The notes under the pieces: generated by a model | The model's database searches: none | What the model was told of the DNA's origin: nothing | What the model saw: the letters and a program-made list of their open reading frames with translations, nothing else | From: Bacteroidales bacterium | Lineage (GTDB): Bacteria; Bacteroidota; Bacteroidia; Bacteroidales; UBA932 | NCBI GenBank assembly: GCA_017445015.1 | Contig: JAFSVL010000072.1 | Span: 1 to 38,301, forward strand | Length of the DNA: 38,301 nt | Direction of reading: 5' to 3' | Translations under genes and position numbers: made by a program | Shown: positions 23,005 through 30,526 of the stretch, piece by piece | How the letters are laid out: each line of letters opens with the position of its first letter | How positions within the stretch are numbered: the stretch's first letter is position 1

Positions 23005-23035
23005 CAAATATAGCTATTTTGCGTGAATTTACAAA
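23005..23035 (-). promoter_or_regulatory. Promoter of tRNA-Thr and the downstream genes
   Basis: On the minus strand TTTG (complement of 23032-23035) and TATATTTG (complement of 23005-23012) are exactly 19 bp apart, a perfect Bacteroidota promoter. The start would be near 22998, just before the tRNA 5' end. Confidence 0.85.
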
Positions 23036-23041
23036 AGAATA

Positions 23042-23779
23042 CTAATATTTATCCTCGATGGCATCCTCGCGGTCCTCGATGTAATCGCGGAACTTTTCGG
23101 CAAGCCACTTGGGGACGGAAGGGTCCTTGTCCACCTGCTTGCAGGTTTCATAAAGAGAGTCCTCAATCTGCTTGGCGCGCTTTTTCTCCTTGTCGCGAAG
23201 TGCACGGTCGTATGCCGCCAGGCGTCCGTAAACATTGTGCTTGACGAGCAGGTCGTTCAAAGGACTGCTGCCCTTTGCGGGCTCAGCCTTGGCCGGCACG
23301 GGAAGGTTCACGTTCATCGTCAGGGTAGCCGTGCGCTCGAAGAGATCACGCGCTTCCTTGGCGCTGAAATCGTCCTTCGCCCCGTCGGCGGGGACAAAGA
23401 CAATCGTACGCTCCACCCCGGAGCCTTCATTGTACATCGGGAGAATGTTCTCCAGATCCTGGGCCACCAGGTAAAACCCGTCGCGGACCTTCATCGCATT
23501 GGCGTCGATGAAATTCAGGTCGATGTTCATTTCCTTGATCTTGACCTTGTCGTCAAGTTTGCGGAGGGGAACCGTAGCCTTGATGATGTATTCCCCCGCG
23601 TCGTCGGGATCGGGAACGGCCACCAGCTTGACATCCGCGCCCAGGGCGAAGAGCTGGAATCCGTTACCTGTCATCTCCACATTGTGCTTGAGGACGATTT
23701 TCTCTTTCGGAGCCCCGCCAAAGAAGGAGCAGGCGGATAAAAGCGCTATGGAAGCGAGGAGGATGATAATTTTTTTCAT
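23042..23779 (-). CDS. Lipoprotein of unknown function
   Basis: The 245-aa product has a clear lipoprotein signal (MKKIIILLASIALLSACS, Cys17). The mature part has a beta-rich first half (VLKHNVEMTGNGFQLFALGADVKLV, repeated charged strands) and a helical, Lys/Glu/Asp-rich C-terminal about 60 residues that end in DAIEDKY. I do not recognise a family; similar predicted lipoproteins occur in Bacteroidales. It is a single gene with its own promoter (23787-23817). Confidence 0.75.
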   Translation of the reverse strand: MKKIIILLASIALLSACSFFGGAPKEKIVLKHNVEMTGNGFQLFALGADVKLVAVPDPDDAGEYIIKATVPLRKLDDKVKIKEMNIDLNFIDANAMKVRDGFYLVAQDLENILPMYNEGSGVERTIVFVPADGAKDDFSAKEARDLFERTATLTMNVNLPVPAKAEPAKGSSPLNDLLVKHNVYGRLAAYDRALRDKEKKRAKQIEDSLYETCKQVDKDPSVPKWLAEKFRDYIEDREDAIEDKY

Positions 23780-23786
23780 AACAGGA

Positions 23787-23817
23787 CAAAGTTGAAAAAT
23801 TTTTTACAATTTTCCAA
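23787..23817 (-). promoter_or_regulatory. Probable promoter of the unknown lipoprotein
   Basis: On the minus strand TTGG (complement of 23814-23817) and CAACTTTG (complement of 23787-23794) are 19 bp apart. The -7 box differs from TAnnTTTG in its first base. The gene starts 8 bp further down, so the leader is very short or the true start of transcription is upstream. Confidence 0.45.
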
Positions 23818-23838
23818 TAGGCAACGGATGGACAAACA

Positions 23839-23868
23839 ATGGGGACGGCGCCGCTGCACCGTCCCCAT
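23839..23868 (-). terminator. Hairpin after the pectate lyase gene
   Basis: ATGGGGACGG (23839-23848) and its exact complement (23859-23868) form a 10-bp GC-rich stem with a 10-nt loop, 23 bp past the lyase stop. The tail on the minus strand (TGTTTGTCC) is only weakly T-rich, so termination efficiency is uncertain. Confidence 0.5.
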
Positions 23869-23891
23869 GGCAAGCCATTCAAAAAAGGGGC

Positions 23892-26800
23892 TCAGAAGGC
23901 TGTCTGAGTGCCGTTGAGCGTAAAAGCGGAGAAGACTGCTGTGCCCTGCTTGGAGTTGTCCGAGGAATTACAGACGATACCCACTTTGACGGAAGCGCCG
24001 ATGGTTCCGCTGAAATCGACGGTGGACGCATCACCGAAGGTCTCTCCCCCGTCCAGCGAGTAACTGGCCTTGAGGACATTCCCTTCGCGCACGATACGGA
24101 AGATCTCGCTGCTGCCGGTTGTAGCGGGCGCGGACATCGCGCTGCTGGTACTCTTGGCAGCATCGCCGGAAGTGCCCAGACGATAGCGGCGATAGTACTT
24201 GTCGCCCTTTCCGGCCAGCAGGTACACCAGGTTCGCCGCAGTCGCCGAAGGATCGCTAACGAAAACGATGAGACCGGCCACGCCCTGATTGCCCGACTTC
24301 TGCGGAACAAAAGAGTCCAGCTTGACGGTGGCGGTAAAGTCCCCGCTCAACTCTCGATACACCGCGCCGAAGGTCTGGGCGCCGCTCTCCCACTTGCCGG
24401 TGGAAGAAATCGTCAGCTGACCGTCCGCGAGGGCATAGGAAGCCGTCGCCCCATTGTTGATCCAGTTCCACCCTTCCGCAAGGCCGGAAGCCGGCTGGTC
24501 GGGAGTTTCAGGGTCGTCCTCATCTCCGGTATCCGGATCGGTGGGGTTGTCATCGCTTCCGTTAAAGTCGGTAATGCCTCCGTTATTCACGGCGAGCGGC
24601 GCCTCGCTCCAGCCGAGTTTCCCATAGCCGGCACCGGCCATGACCGTTTCCGGCACATCTTCGGCCCTGGTCACGATGTAGTCGTAGGCGGGCTTGAAGT
24701 CGGCGTAGGTGAGCGGGGTGATGGTGCTTCCGTTGTAGGAAGTGTACCTTACGTTGGTCAGGGGGTAGGGAGACCTGGCGTTTTGCGGTTTGTTCACATA
24801 AACATCCTGCGTCGCATACAGGTAACCAGCCACGGAACCCTGCAGGTTGGACACATCGCCTTCCTTGGCGGGATAGGTGCAGATATCGGTCGGGAGCTGC
24901 ACGCCATCGAAGTAATTGTACTCCACCAGGACCCTGGCACCGTATGCGGAACCCGCGCCGTAAGTGGTACAGCCGTCATAGAGGTTGTTATACACGTGGG
25001 CACGGCCGAAACGCACGCGCGGATGGCGTGAACTCGAGTTGTCGAACCAGTTGTGGTGGAAGGTCACGGTAATCTGCGTGTCGCCGCTCTGGCTGTTGGA
25101 ATGCCCCACAAGACAGGATTTCTGCGTCTTGATATAGCGGCACCAGCTGACGGTCACATTCCTGGAACCGTGGGTGATATCTGTGGACCCGTCCTCGTAG
25201 TCCTTGGTCTGGTTGAGGGAGGTGAAGGTGCAGTGGTCCACCCAGACCCCGTCGCTGTCCTGGATGGAAATGGCGTCGGCGCCGTTGTTTGCCTTGGGCT
25301 GGTTCACATTGAGGTTGCGGATGATGATGTTCTTGGCACGCACGAGGAACATGCCGATGCGGTCCATGACAAAACCGTCCGTTCCGTAGAAACTGATATT
25401 GGAGACCTCCTTCACATCGAACCAGGGATGGGCTTCCGAGAAATCGCGTCCGTCGGAGGGGCCGAAGGTGCCGCTGAGCCAGATGATGACGGGGGCGCTG
25501 TCGCCTTTCTTCTCCGCCTTGGCCCGCGCGAGGAGCCAGGTCTGGAGGGCCTTTCCGCTGTTGAAATGCAGCGTATTGGCCGCCGTCGCGCCTTCGCCGC
25601 CCGTCACGCCCGCGGCCTGGGCATAGCCGTACATCCTGTCCAGTTCCACATTGCCTTCCACGGGAGGATCCGGGCAGTCGAGTTCACCTTCGGCGTCGGC
25701 GGGAGTATCCGGATCATCGGGATTTTCCGGTCCGGCGCTTCCCCCGGGGACAAATTCTATCGTGTAGAAACGCAGGGCGCCGACGGTACTGAAAATATAC
25801 ACATCGCCCGCAACAATCTCGAAAGAGCAGGTCTTCGGGGCGTTGTTCGGAACGCCGGCCACCACGGACTGCGTGTCACCTCCGTTAGATACGGTTACGG
25901 CGCGTGTTGCCGCCGTCGCATCTGGAGAACTTCCGGTATGGCTTGCCTTCACTTTCAACACACCGTCAGCAGAGGCGGTAAATTTCAGATAACTGTCGGT
26001 GGCATTGCCGGCATCGGCCGCCTGCCAGCAATCAGGACGGAACTTTCCCTTGGGCATGACAATGGACAACCCGGCATATTGAATGTTCACCGGTTCTATC
26101 CACGTGTCGTTGGTGCCGTACTTTGCAAATTCCGTCTGCCAGGCACTCGTGGAAAAATCCCAGAGGGTGGTCTCTCCCGGCTCTTCAGGCTCTTCAGGGT
26201 CTTCAGGATCCGCTTCTCCGGTAGGCTCGAACACGAACTTGAAGAAGCGGATGCCGTTGTCCGGATAGACATAGACCTTCCCCTTGGTGACCTCTATGGA
26301 AACGTCTCCGTTGTCCGGAATCGCTTTTTGGGATTTGCCGTTTGTACCATATTCGGCAATCACGTTGCGGGAAGTCCCGGCCGAGGGATTTACCACGCTT
26401 ACCGTCAGAATTCCGTCGCGTGCGGCATTGAAGCTGAAGACGCGCATGGTCTTGTCGCCCGCACCGTTGGGCTGGATATAGCGGAGCCCGGTTTTGGCAT
26501 CCACATCCCACTTTCCGTTCTTGCTGCCCTCCGTATAGGTAAGGCCGCCGTAACTGACGCTCCAGCCGGTCTGGTTGCTGCCCTTCGCGGAAGAGGCGGC
26601 ATTGAACTGGGCGTCCCATTCGCTGTCGCTGAAATTCCAGGTGACGGCGTCGCCGCTGAGCTCGTGGACATCCGCATCTTCGATCTTGAAGCGCAGCGTC
26701 GTCATCTCGTTCAGGGGAAGCGGCAGCGCGGCCGTCAGGGTGGCGACATGTTTGACGGAAAGGTTCTCCTGGTCCGTAACAACGTCAAGCGCCAGGCTGC

Positions 26801-27560
26801 TCCCGGCGGGAAGGGTCACGGGATTCACCAGCAGGTATGCCGCACAGTTGCCGTCGATTTCCCAGTCATTACCGGCATAGACGGCGCTGACCGACTGCTG
26901 GCTGTTCTTGGCCTCCCATTCCACGATCTCGCGGGTATCGATATTGACCGTCACGCGGCCGGTCAGGATGGATGACGAAGACGTGAGCGTCAGGCCGCTG
27001 ACCTTCCTTTCGGAAAGGAGGCTTCCGGTCGTCGCGTCCTCAAGGATGATCCTGACGGGGGCGAGAAGGCGGTGGAAGGTCATGCCGTCGATATCGGCGC
27101 TGCCGCCCTCGACGCTCAGCGCCGCCGGTTCGGAGACGAGAAGGTCCGCCTCCGGGTCGAAAGTCGTCAGCGAGGGAAGGGCCTGCTGTCCGGGAATCCT
27201 GAACTTGAAGTTATGCTCGGCGCGTCCGTCCTTCTTGGGATGATGCGCGATCAGGGTGTACTCCCCGTCCGTCGCTTCGATGGTGCCGGTAAAGGTACCG
27301 GTGCGGCCGCTCTGCGCCTGGTTGACGAAGGACCAGGGCTTGCTGTAATCCGAGGTAAGGATGACGGAAAGGGTATCCTTCTCGTCCCAATAGGGGACCC
27401 AGCAGCCGGCATCTTCCAGAAGATGCGTCCTGGAAGATGCTATCTCCGCGTTGAAGGTGACGGTAACGCTGCCAGTGGGAACTGTGCTTTCGTTGATTTC
27501 CCTGGCGCACGAGGCCGCAAGGAGCGCGGCCGGGAGCAGGGTGCAAAGTATCTTTTTCAT
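23892..27560 (-). CDS. Multidomain family-1 pectate lyase lipoprotein
   Basis: This 1222-aa surface lipoprotein probably cleaves pectate by Ca2+-dependent beta-elimination. Order: lipoprotein signal (Cys18, LLAASC); a fimbrillin-like region (about 25-300); two tandem homologous beta domains of unknown type (about 305-447 and 464-605), with matching openings VTWNFSDSEWDAQF and TLWDFSTSAWQTEF; Glu/Pro/Asp linkers; a PL1 (PelC-type) right-handed beta-helix (about 635-985); an acidic linker; and a C-terminal beta-sandwich (about 1025-1222) resembling LamG/DUF1349-type domains. Catalytic marks: DSDGVWVDHCTF, DGSTDITHGS (Ca2+ ligands near Asp794) and SRHPRVRFGRAHVYNN with Arg845 and Arg850. Start ATG 27560 begins the signal peptide; the open frame upstream covers the 46-aa gene. 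No SusC/SusD partners are in the window. Confidence 0.9.
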   Translation of the reverse strand: MKKILCTLLPAALLAASCAREINESTVPTGSVTVTFNAEIASSRTHLLEDAGCWVPYWDEKDTLSVILTSDYSKPWSFVNQAQSGRTGTFTGTIEATDGEYTLIAHHPKKDGRAEHNFKFRIPGQQALPSLTTFDPEADLLVSEPAALSVEGGSADIDGMTFHRLLAPVRIILEDATTGSLLSERKVSGLTLTSSSSILTGRVTVNIDTREIVEWEAKNSQQSVSAVYAGNDWEIDGNCAAYLLVNPVTLPAGSSLALDVVTDQENLSVKHVATLTAALPLPLNEMTTLRFKIEDADVHELSGDAVTWNFSDSEWDAQFNAASSAKGSNQTGWSVSYGGLTYTEGSKNGKWDVDAKTGLRYIQPNGAGDKTMRVFSFNAARDGILTVSVVNPSAGTSRNVIAEYGTNGKSQKAIPDNGDVSIEVTKGKVYVYPDNGIRFFKFVFEPTGEADPEDPEEPEEPGETTLWDFSTSAWQTEFAKYGTNDTWIEPVNIQYAGLSIVMPKGKFRPDCWQAADAGNATDSYLKFTASADGVLKVKASHTGSSPDATAATRAVTVSNGGDTQSVVAGVPNNAPKTCSFEIVAGDVYIFSTVGALRFYTIEFVPGGSAGPENPDDPDTPADAEGELDCPDPPVEGNVELDRMYGYAQAAGVTGGEGATAANTLHFNSGKALQTWLLARAKAEKKGDSAPVIIWLSGTFGPSDGRDFSEAHPWFDVKEVSNISFYGTDGFVMDRIGMFLVRAKNIIIRNLNVNQPKANNGADAISIQDSDGVWVDHCTFTSLNQTKDYEDGSTDITHGSRNVTVSWCRYIKTQKSCLVGHSNSQSGDTQITVTFHHNWFDNSSSRHPRVRFGRAHVYNNLYDGCTTYGAGSAYGARVLVEYNYFDGVQLPTDICTYPAKEGDVSNLQGSVAGYLYATQDVYVNKPQNARSPYPLTNVRYTSYNGSTITPLTYADFKPAYDYIVTRAEDVPETVMAGAGYGKLGWSEAPLAVNNGGITDFNGSDDNPTDPDTGDEDDPETPDQPASGLAEGWNWINNGATASYALADGQLTISSTGKWESGAQTFGAVYRELSGDFTATVKLDSFVPQKSGNQGVAGLIVFVSDPSATAANLVYLLAGKGDKYYRRYRLGTSGDAAKSTSSAMSAPATTGSSEIFRIVREGNVLKASYSLDGGETFGDASTVDFSGTIGASVKVGIVCNSSDNSKQGTAVFSAFTLNGTQTAF

Positions 27561-27573
27561 CGCTTTCCGTACT

Positions 27574-27714
27574 TTATAATACATATTCCTCACCCGGTTC
27601 GATAATCTCGCCGGGATTGCCTTCGGACGACACATAACTTCCCGCGAGCAGGCTCTGCTCGGGAGCCTCCGCGAACTCCGCGCAAAGCGGAGCCTCATAA
27701 ACAAGGTATCTCAT
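27574..27714 (-). CDS. Small 46-aa peptide gene before the pectate lyase
   Basis: The ATG at 27714 lies 1 nt after the fimbrillin stop (TGAAATG), and the stop lies 13 nt before the lyase start. The peptide begins MRYLVYEAPLCAEFAEAP and ends with an acidic tail (EPGEEYVL). It shares the pattern Y-x-A-P-(13 residues)-L-x-x-S-Y with the 43-aa peptide at 29351-29482. A longer start (ATG 27726) would overlap the fimbrillin stop. No signal peptide or membrane helix. Family unknown to me; similar tiny acidic proteins with a Y-x-x-P start occur beside surface-protein genes in Bacteroidales (recalled, not checked). Confidence 0.6.
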   Translation of the reverse strand: MRYLVYEAPLCAEFAEAPEQSLLAGSYVSSEGNPGEIIEPGEEYVL

Positions 27715-27715
27715 T

Positions 27716-29332
27716 TCAGTCTTCATATTCATTGACGATGGCATAGATGAGTGCGTGTTCCCCGCTTCTGGCAAAAGTGTAGGCCGTGCCCTTCGCAAGA
27801 GTAATGACATGCTTGGAGACAACGCCCTGCTCGCAGGGATAGTTGACGGCGGTGCCGCCTTCCGGGACAAGCTGGAAATTGGCGGTTCCCGTATTCTTGT
27901 TCACCAGATACAGGGTAAGGGTGCTGGTGAGGGTGGAACTGGTGGTAAATCCTGTTCCCACCGCATCGCCGTTCATCTTGATGCCGTAGGCAAAGTCCTT
28001 GACCGTATTGTCAGCCGCCGGCTGGGTGAAGGGATAGCCCGTATAACCGCTGAGCGATACGCCGGAAACCTTTTCCGAAAGCGAGAAATATGTCCCTTCT
28101 CCGCCATCTGCGGTCTGAAGGATGTTGGCGTGCTTGGTGCCGTTGGCATAAAGCGTATAGGTATGGACCGGCGTCGCTTCCCCACCTGCCGAAGCCTGGC
28201 TGATGTAGGCCTCCGCCGTAACGGTTTCATCCGTGTTATACGTATAGGTAAGGATAAACTTGGCAGTCTTCACCCCGGATTCGGTATTTTCGTCACAGGT
28301 AAAGGAAACGCTTCCGTCGGCGGGAGTGCCGAAGGACAGATTCCCTATCGTATTCTCATATTCCGCATCCAGCGCTATGCTGACGGTACCGCCGGCAACC
28401 GGACGGACAAGACTGTACTCGACCGTGCCGCCCGTAGCGTCCGCCTTGATTGCGACATTGTCGGTCGAAATGACAGGATCGCCGCTGATAGGGGGACAGC
28501 CCAGGTCATAGACCTTTCCTTCTTCGAGGGTCTCGTCCTTCTTCTTGTCCGTCGTAAGGGAGGAAGCCTCGGTCATTTCTTCGTCGAAGTAATAGGTCAC
28601 GGTCAGGTTCTTTATCGAAGCATTGTGCTTGCAGGTGACGGGAATATAGTAAACGCCGTCTTTGGCCAGCGTACCGCTTTCCGCCTTGATGGTCGCCTTG
28701 GTGCGCCCGCTGGCACTCTCCACGGAAGAGGTGACACCGGTTTCCGCCACATAGACGGGGCGCCCGCCAAAACGGGTATTGGAGGTCTCCACGGTTACGG
28801 CATACACGCCTTTCGTCCCTACGGTGATTTTGAAAAACGCCATGCCGTGGCGGAAACTCAGGGTTCCGTTGTCGCTGACGGCCGTCATGATGCCGAAGTC
28901 GGGGTCATATCCGCCCGGAACGGCGGTCTGCGTATCACTGACCGCAGTATTCAGGGCGATGAGGCCCTTGGACCACTCCGTCGGTTTCACAGCGACATTC
29001 GGATAAACGGCGTAAAATTCCGTTTCTTCCGCATCGTCCTCAAGCAGGGCACCTTCGAATGTCGCGGAGGCCGTGCCTTCGCCGCTCTTCAGCGTAAACG
29101 TGTACTGGTTGCCGCTGTTTGCCGCAATCACATTGATTTTGTCGGAAGCGGACCACAGCACCGCCGTAGCGCCGTCCAGGTAAGTACGGCCGGGGGTCGC
29201 ATCCTCCCCTTCCCCGGGGGCGTTGACGGTAAAGGTCCTGGTAACTGTTCCCACGGAGGGGGTTGAGGCTTCCCTGTTGCAGGAAACGGAAAGCAGCGCT
29301 GCGGCTGCCGCAAAAACTAAAATCTTTTTCAT
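27716..29332 (-). CDS. Fimbrillin-like lipoprotein with a BACON-like domain
   Basis: The 538-aa product has a lipoprotein signal (MKKILVFAAAAALLSVSC, Cys18) followed by a fimbrillin-family N-terminal domain (FTVNAPG...GRTYLDG...VLWSASDKINVI, with GGYDPDFGIMTA and FRHGMAFFKITVG). A BACON-like Ig domain (about residues 300-395, ending AEAYISQAS) and a C-terminal beta domain (YTLYANG...ALIYAIVNEYED) follow. Fimbrillins form FimA/Mfa1-type pili or act as surface lipoproteins; an Arg protease site for pilus assembly cannot be confirmed. ATG 29332 begins the signal peptide; an ATG five codons earlier exists. It is the second gene of the operon that leads into the pectate lyase. Confidence 0.85.
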   Translation of the reverse strand: MKKILVFAAAAALLSVSCNREASTPSVGTVTRTFTVNAPGEGEDATPGRTYLDGATAVLWSASDKINVIAANSGNQYTFTLKSGEGTASATFEGALLEDDAEETEFYAVYPNVAVKPTEWSKGLIALNTAVSDTQTAVPGGYDPDFGIMTAVSDNGTLSFRHGMAFFKITVGTKGVYAVTVETSNTRFGGRPVYVAETGVTSSVESASGRTKATIKAESGTLAKDGVYYIPVTCKHNASIKNLTVTYYFDEEMTEASSLTTDKKKDETLEEGKVYDLGCPPISGDPVISTDNVAIKADATGGTVEYSLVRPVAGGTVSIALDAEYENTIGNLSFGTPADGSVSFTCDENTESGVKTAKFILTYTYNTDETVTAEAYISQASAGGEATPVHTYTLYANGTKHANILQTADGGEGTYFSLSEKVSGVSLSGYTGYPFTQPAADNTVKDFAYGIKMNGDAVGTGFTTSSTLTSTLTLYLVNKNTGTANFQLVPEGGTAVNYPCEQGVVSKHVITLAKGTAYTFARSGEHALIYAIVNEYED

Positions 29333-29350
29333 TGCTGTTTCCTCCATGTT

Positions 29351-29482
29351 CTACCAGATGTCGGACCAGTCCTCTTCCGTGAGGGCGGGGATATCGGTGT
29401 TGTAACTGGCGTCAAGAAATACGGAGCCGACGCCCATCTCCAGCGCCTCCGCATCAGGCGCCAAATACTTGGTTTTGTGCAT
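29351..29482 (-). CDS. Small 43-aa peptide gene heading the lipoprotein operon
   Basis: The first ATG after a perfect promoter opens a 43-codon frame, MHKTKYLAPDAEALEMG to the acidic, Trp-rich end EEDWSDIW, with TAG at 29351-29353. The fimbrillin-like gene follows after 18 nt. The sequence YLAP, then L and SY 14 and 17 residues later, is spaced exactly as in the 46-aa peptide that precedes the lyase gene. No signal peptide. Being first after the promoter and directly before a secreted partner, it could be a regulatory, chaperone-like or substrate peptide; no function is known to me. Confidence 0.65.
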   Translation of the reverse strand: MHKTKYLAPDAEALEMGVGSVFLDASYNTDIPALTEEDWSDIW

Positions 29483-29492
29483 TGTACCTATT

Positions 29493-29506
29493 TGTGCTAT
29501 AGCACA
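29493..29506. promoter_or_regulatory. Perfect palindrome in the operon leader
   Basis: TGTGCTATAGCACA is a perfect 14-bp inverted repeat, centred about 28 nt after the expected transcription start and 11 nt before the ATG of the 43-aa peptide. It may be a repressor operator; as RNA it could form only a short, loop-poor stem. Confidence 0.5.
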
Positions 29507-29533
29507 CTAAATTATGTGATTAAATTTTGGACG

Positions 29534-29565
29534 CAAATTTATATAAAAATTGGTAATCTGCAAAA
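29534..29565 (-). promoter_or_regulatory. Promoter of the peptide-fimbrillin-pectate lyase operon
   Basis: On the minus strand TTTTG (complement of 29561-29565) and TAAATTTG (complement of 29534-29541) are separated by exactly 19 bp, a full consensus. Transcription should begin near 29527. The element sits directly after the stop of the NlpC/P60 gene and runs into the operon at 29482. Confidence 0.85.
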
Positions 29566-29575
29566 TTATAAGGAC

Positions 29576-30526
29576 TTAATCGATGCGGAGGCGGCGTCCC
29601 ACCTTCAGGACGCTGTCCGTGCGCAAGCCGTTCAGGGCGCAGAGTTTCTGCACCGTAACGTGATGCCGGGCCGCTATGCGCGACAGGGAATCGCCGCTGC
29701 GGACGACATAATAGCGCGGCTGCGGGTCCTCCGCCCGGTCTTCTCCAGGGGCGGAGGCGGCACGGGCCGGGTCGGAAGGCCGCAGGGACGGAATCTTGTG
29801 CTTCGACAGCGGAAGCGTATGCCAGCTGCCGTCAGGTTCCAGCACCAGTTTCTGCATGGCCGAGGGTTGCAGCACTTCCCCATCTTGCGTCAGATAGGCC
29901 CAGCGGCCGCCGCCCAGCAGTACGACAAGCGAATCGCCCGCGGCGAAGAGCAGGGTGTCAGGGACCCGGACCCGTGTCCACTCCTCTTCAAAAGGCAGGG
30001 CGGCAACGGTATCGGCGGGCTGGGGCGTCAGGAAATCCGGCAGGATGCGCCGGCATCCGAGGAAGCGCGTACGGTAATAGGTCTCGCTATAGCGGTTGAC
30101 CTGGACACCGCCGTTCAATGCGACATGGATAAAGGAAAAGTCGTTTCCGGTACTGTCTGCGGCGATGAAAATCCCCACATGACCGAGACGCCTGGGGTTG
30201 CGGCGGGCACCGAAGAACAGCAGGTCGCCTTTCTGCATTTCCGTAAACGGCCCCTCGACCGCCCTGCCCTCCCGAGACTGCAACAGGGCGGAACGGGGCA
30301 GTTCAATTCCGATCCGGCGGTACACGTGCCGCGTAAAGGCGGAACAGTCATAACGGTTCGGCCCCGTCGCACCATAGCGGTACGGTATCCCCTTGAGTGC
30401 CGCCGCCTCGTCGATAAGCCGGTCAGCCAATTGCGCCGTCCCTACGACGAGCGAATCCTCCTGCGCTCCGCAAGCCCATGAAGTCAAAACCGCCAGCGCG
30501 GTACAAAGGATCATCAGTCGCTTCAT
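29576..30526 (-). CDS. NlpC/P60 cysteine hydrolase with LysM domain
   Basis: This 316-aa secreted protein probably cleaves peptidoglycan stem peptides (gamma-D-Glu-diaminopimelate type). It has a signal peptide (about residues 1-21, ending ACGA-Q), an N-terminal NlpC/P60 domain with Cys61 in RYDCSAFTRH, His116 in LGHVGIF and His134 in FIHVAL, a middle region of unknown type, and a C-terminal LysM (about 272-316, YYVVRSGDSLSRIAARH). Cys19 could be a lipobox cysteine (TSWAC), but the context is weak. It overlaps the beta-propeller gene by 4 nt (ATGA) and closes the minus-strand run. Confidence 0.9.
   Translation of the reverse strand: MKRLMILCTALAVLTSWACGAQEDSLVVGTAQLADRLIDEAAALKGIPYRYGATGPNRYDCSAFTRHVYRRIGIELPRSALLQSREGRAVEGPFTEMQKGDLLFFGARRNPRRLGHVGIFIAADSTGNDFSFIHVALNGGVQVNRYSETYYRTRFLGCRRILPDFLTPQPADTVAALPFEEEWTRVRVPDTLLFAAGDSLVVLLGGGRWAYLTQDGEVLQPSAMQKLVLEPDGSWHTLPLSKHKIPSLRPSDPARAASAPGEDRAEDPQPRYYVVRSGDSLSRIAARHHVTVQKLCALNGLRTDSVLKVGRRLRID

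Noticed and set aside
22906-23007. Upstream extension of the FabZ-like frame by 34 codons
   Set aside because: The extension would translate the tRNA-Thr gene.
25053-26975. 640-codon plus-strand frame antisense to the pectate lyase
   Set aside because: No motifs or signal peptide; the opposite strand has catalytic motifs and a lipoprotein signal.
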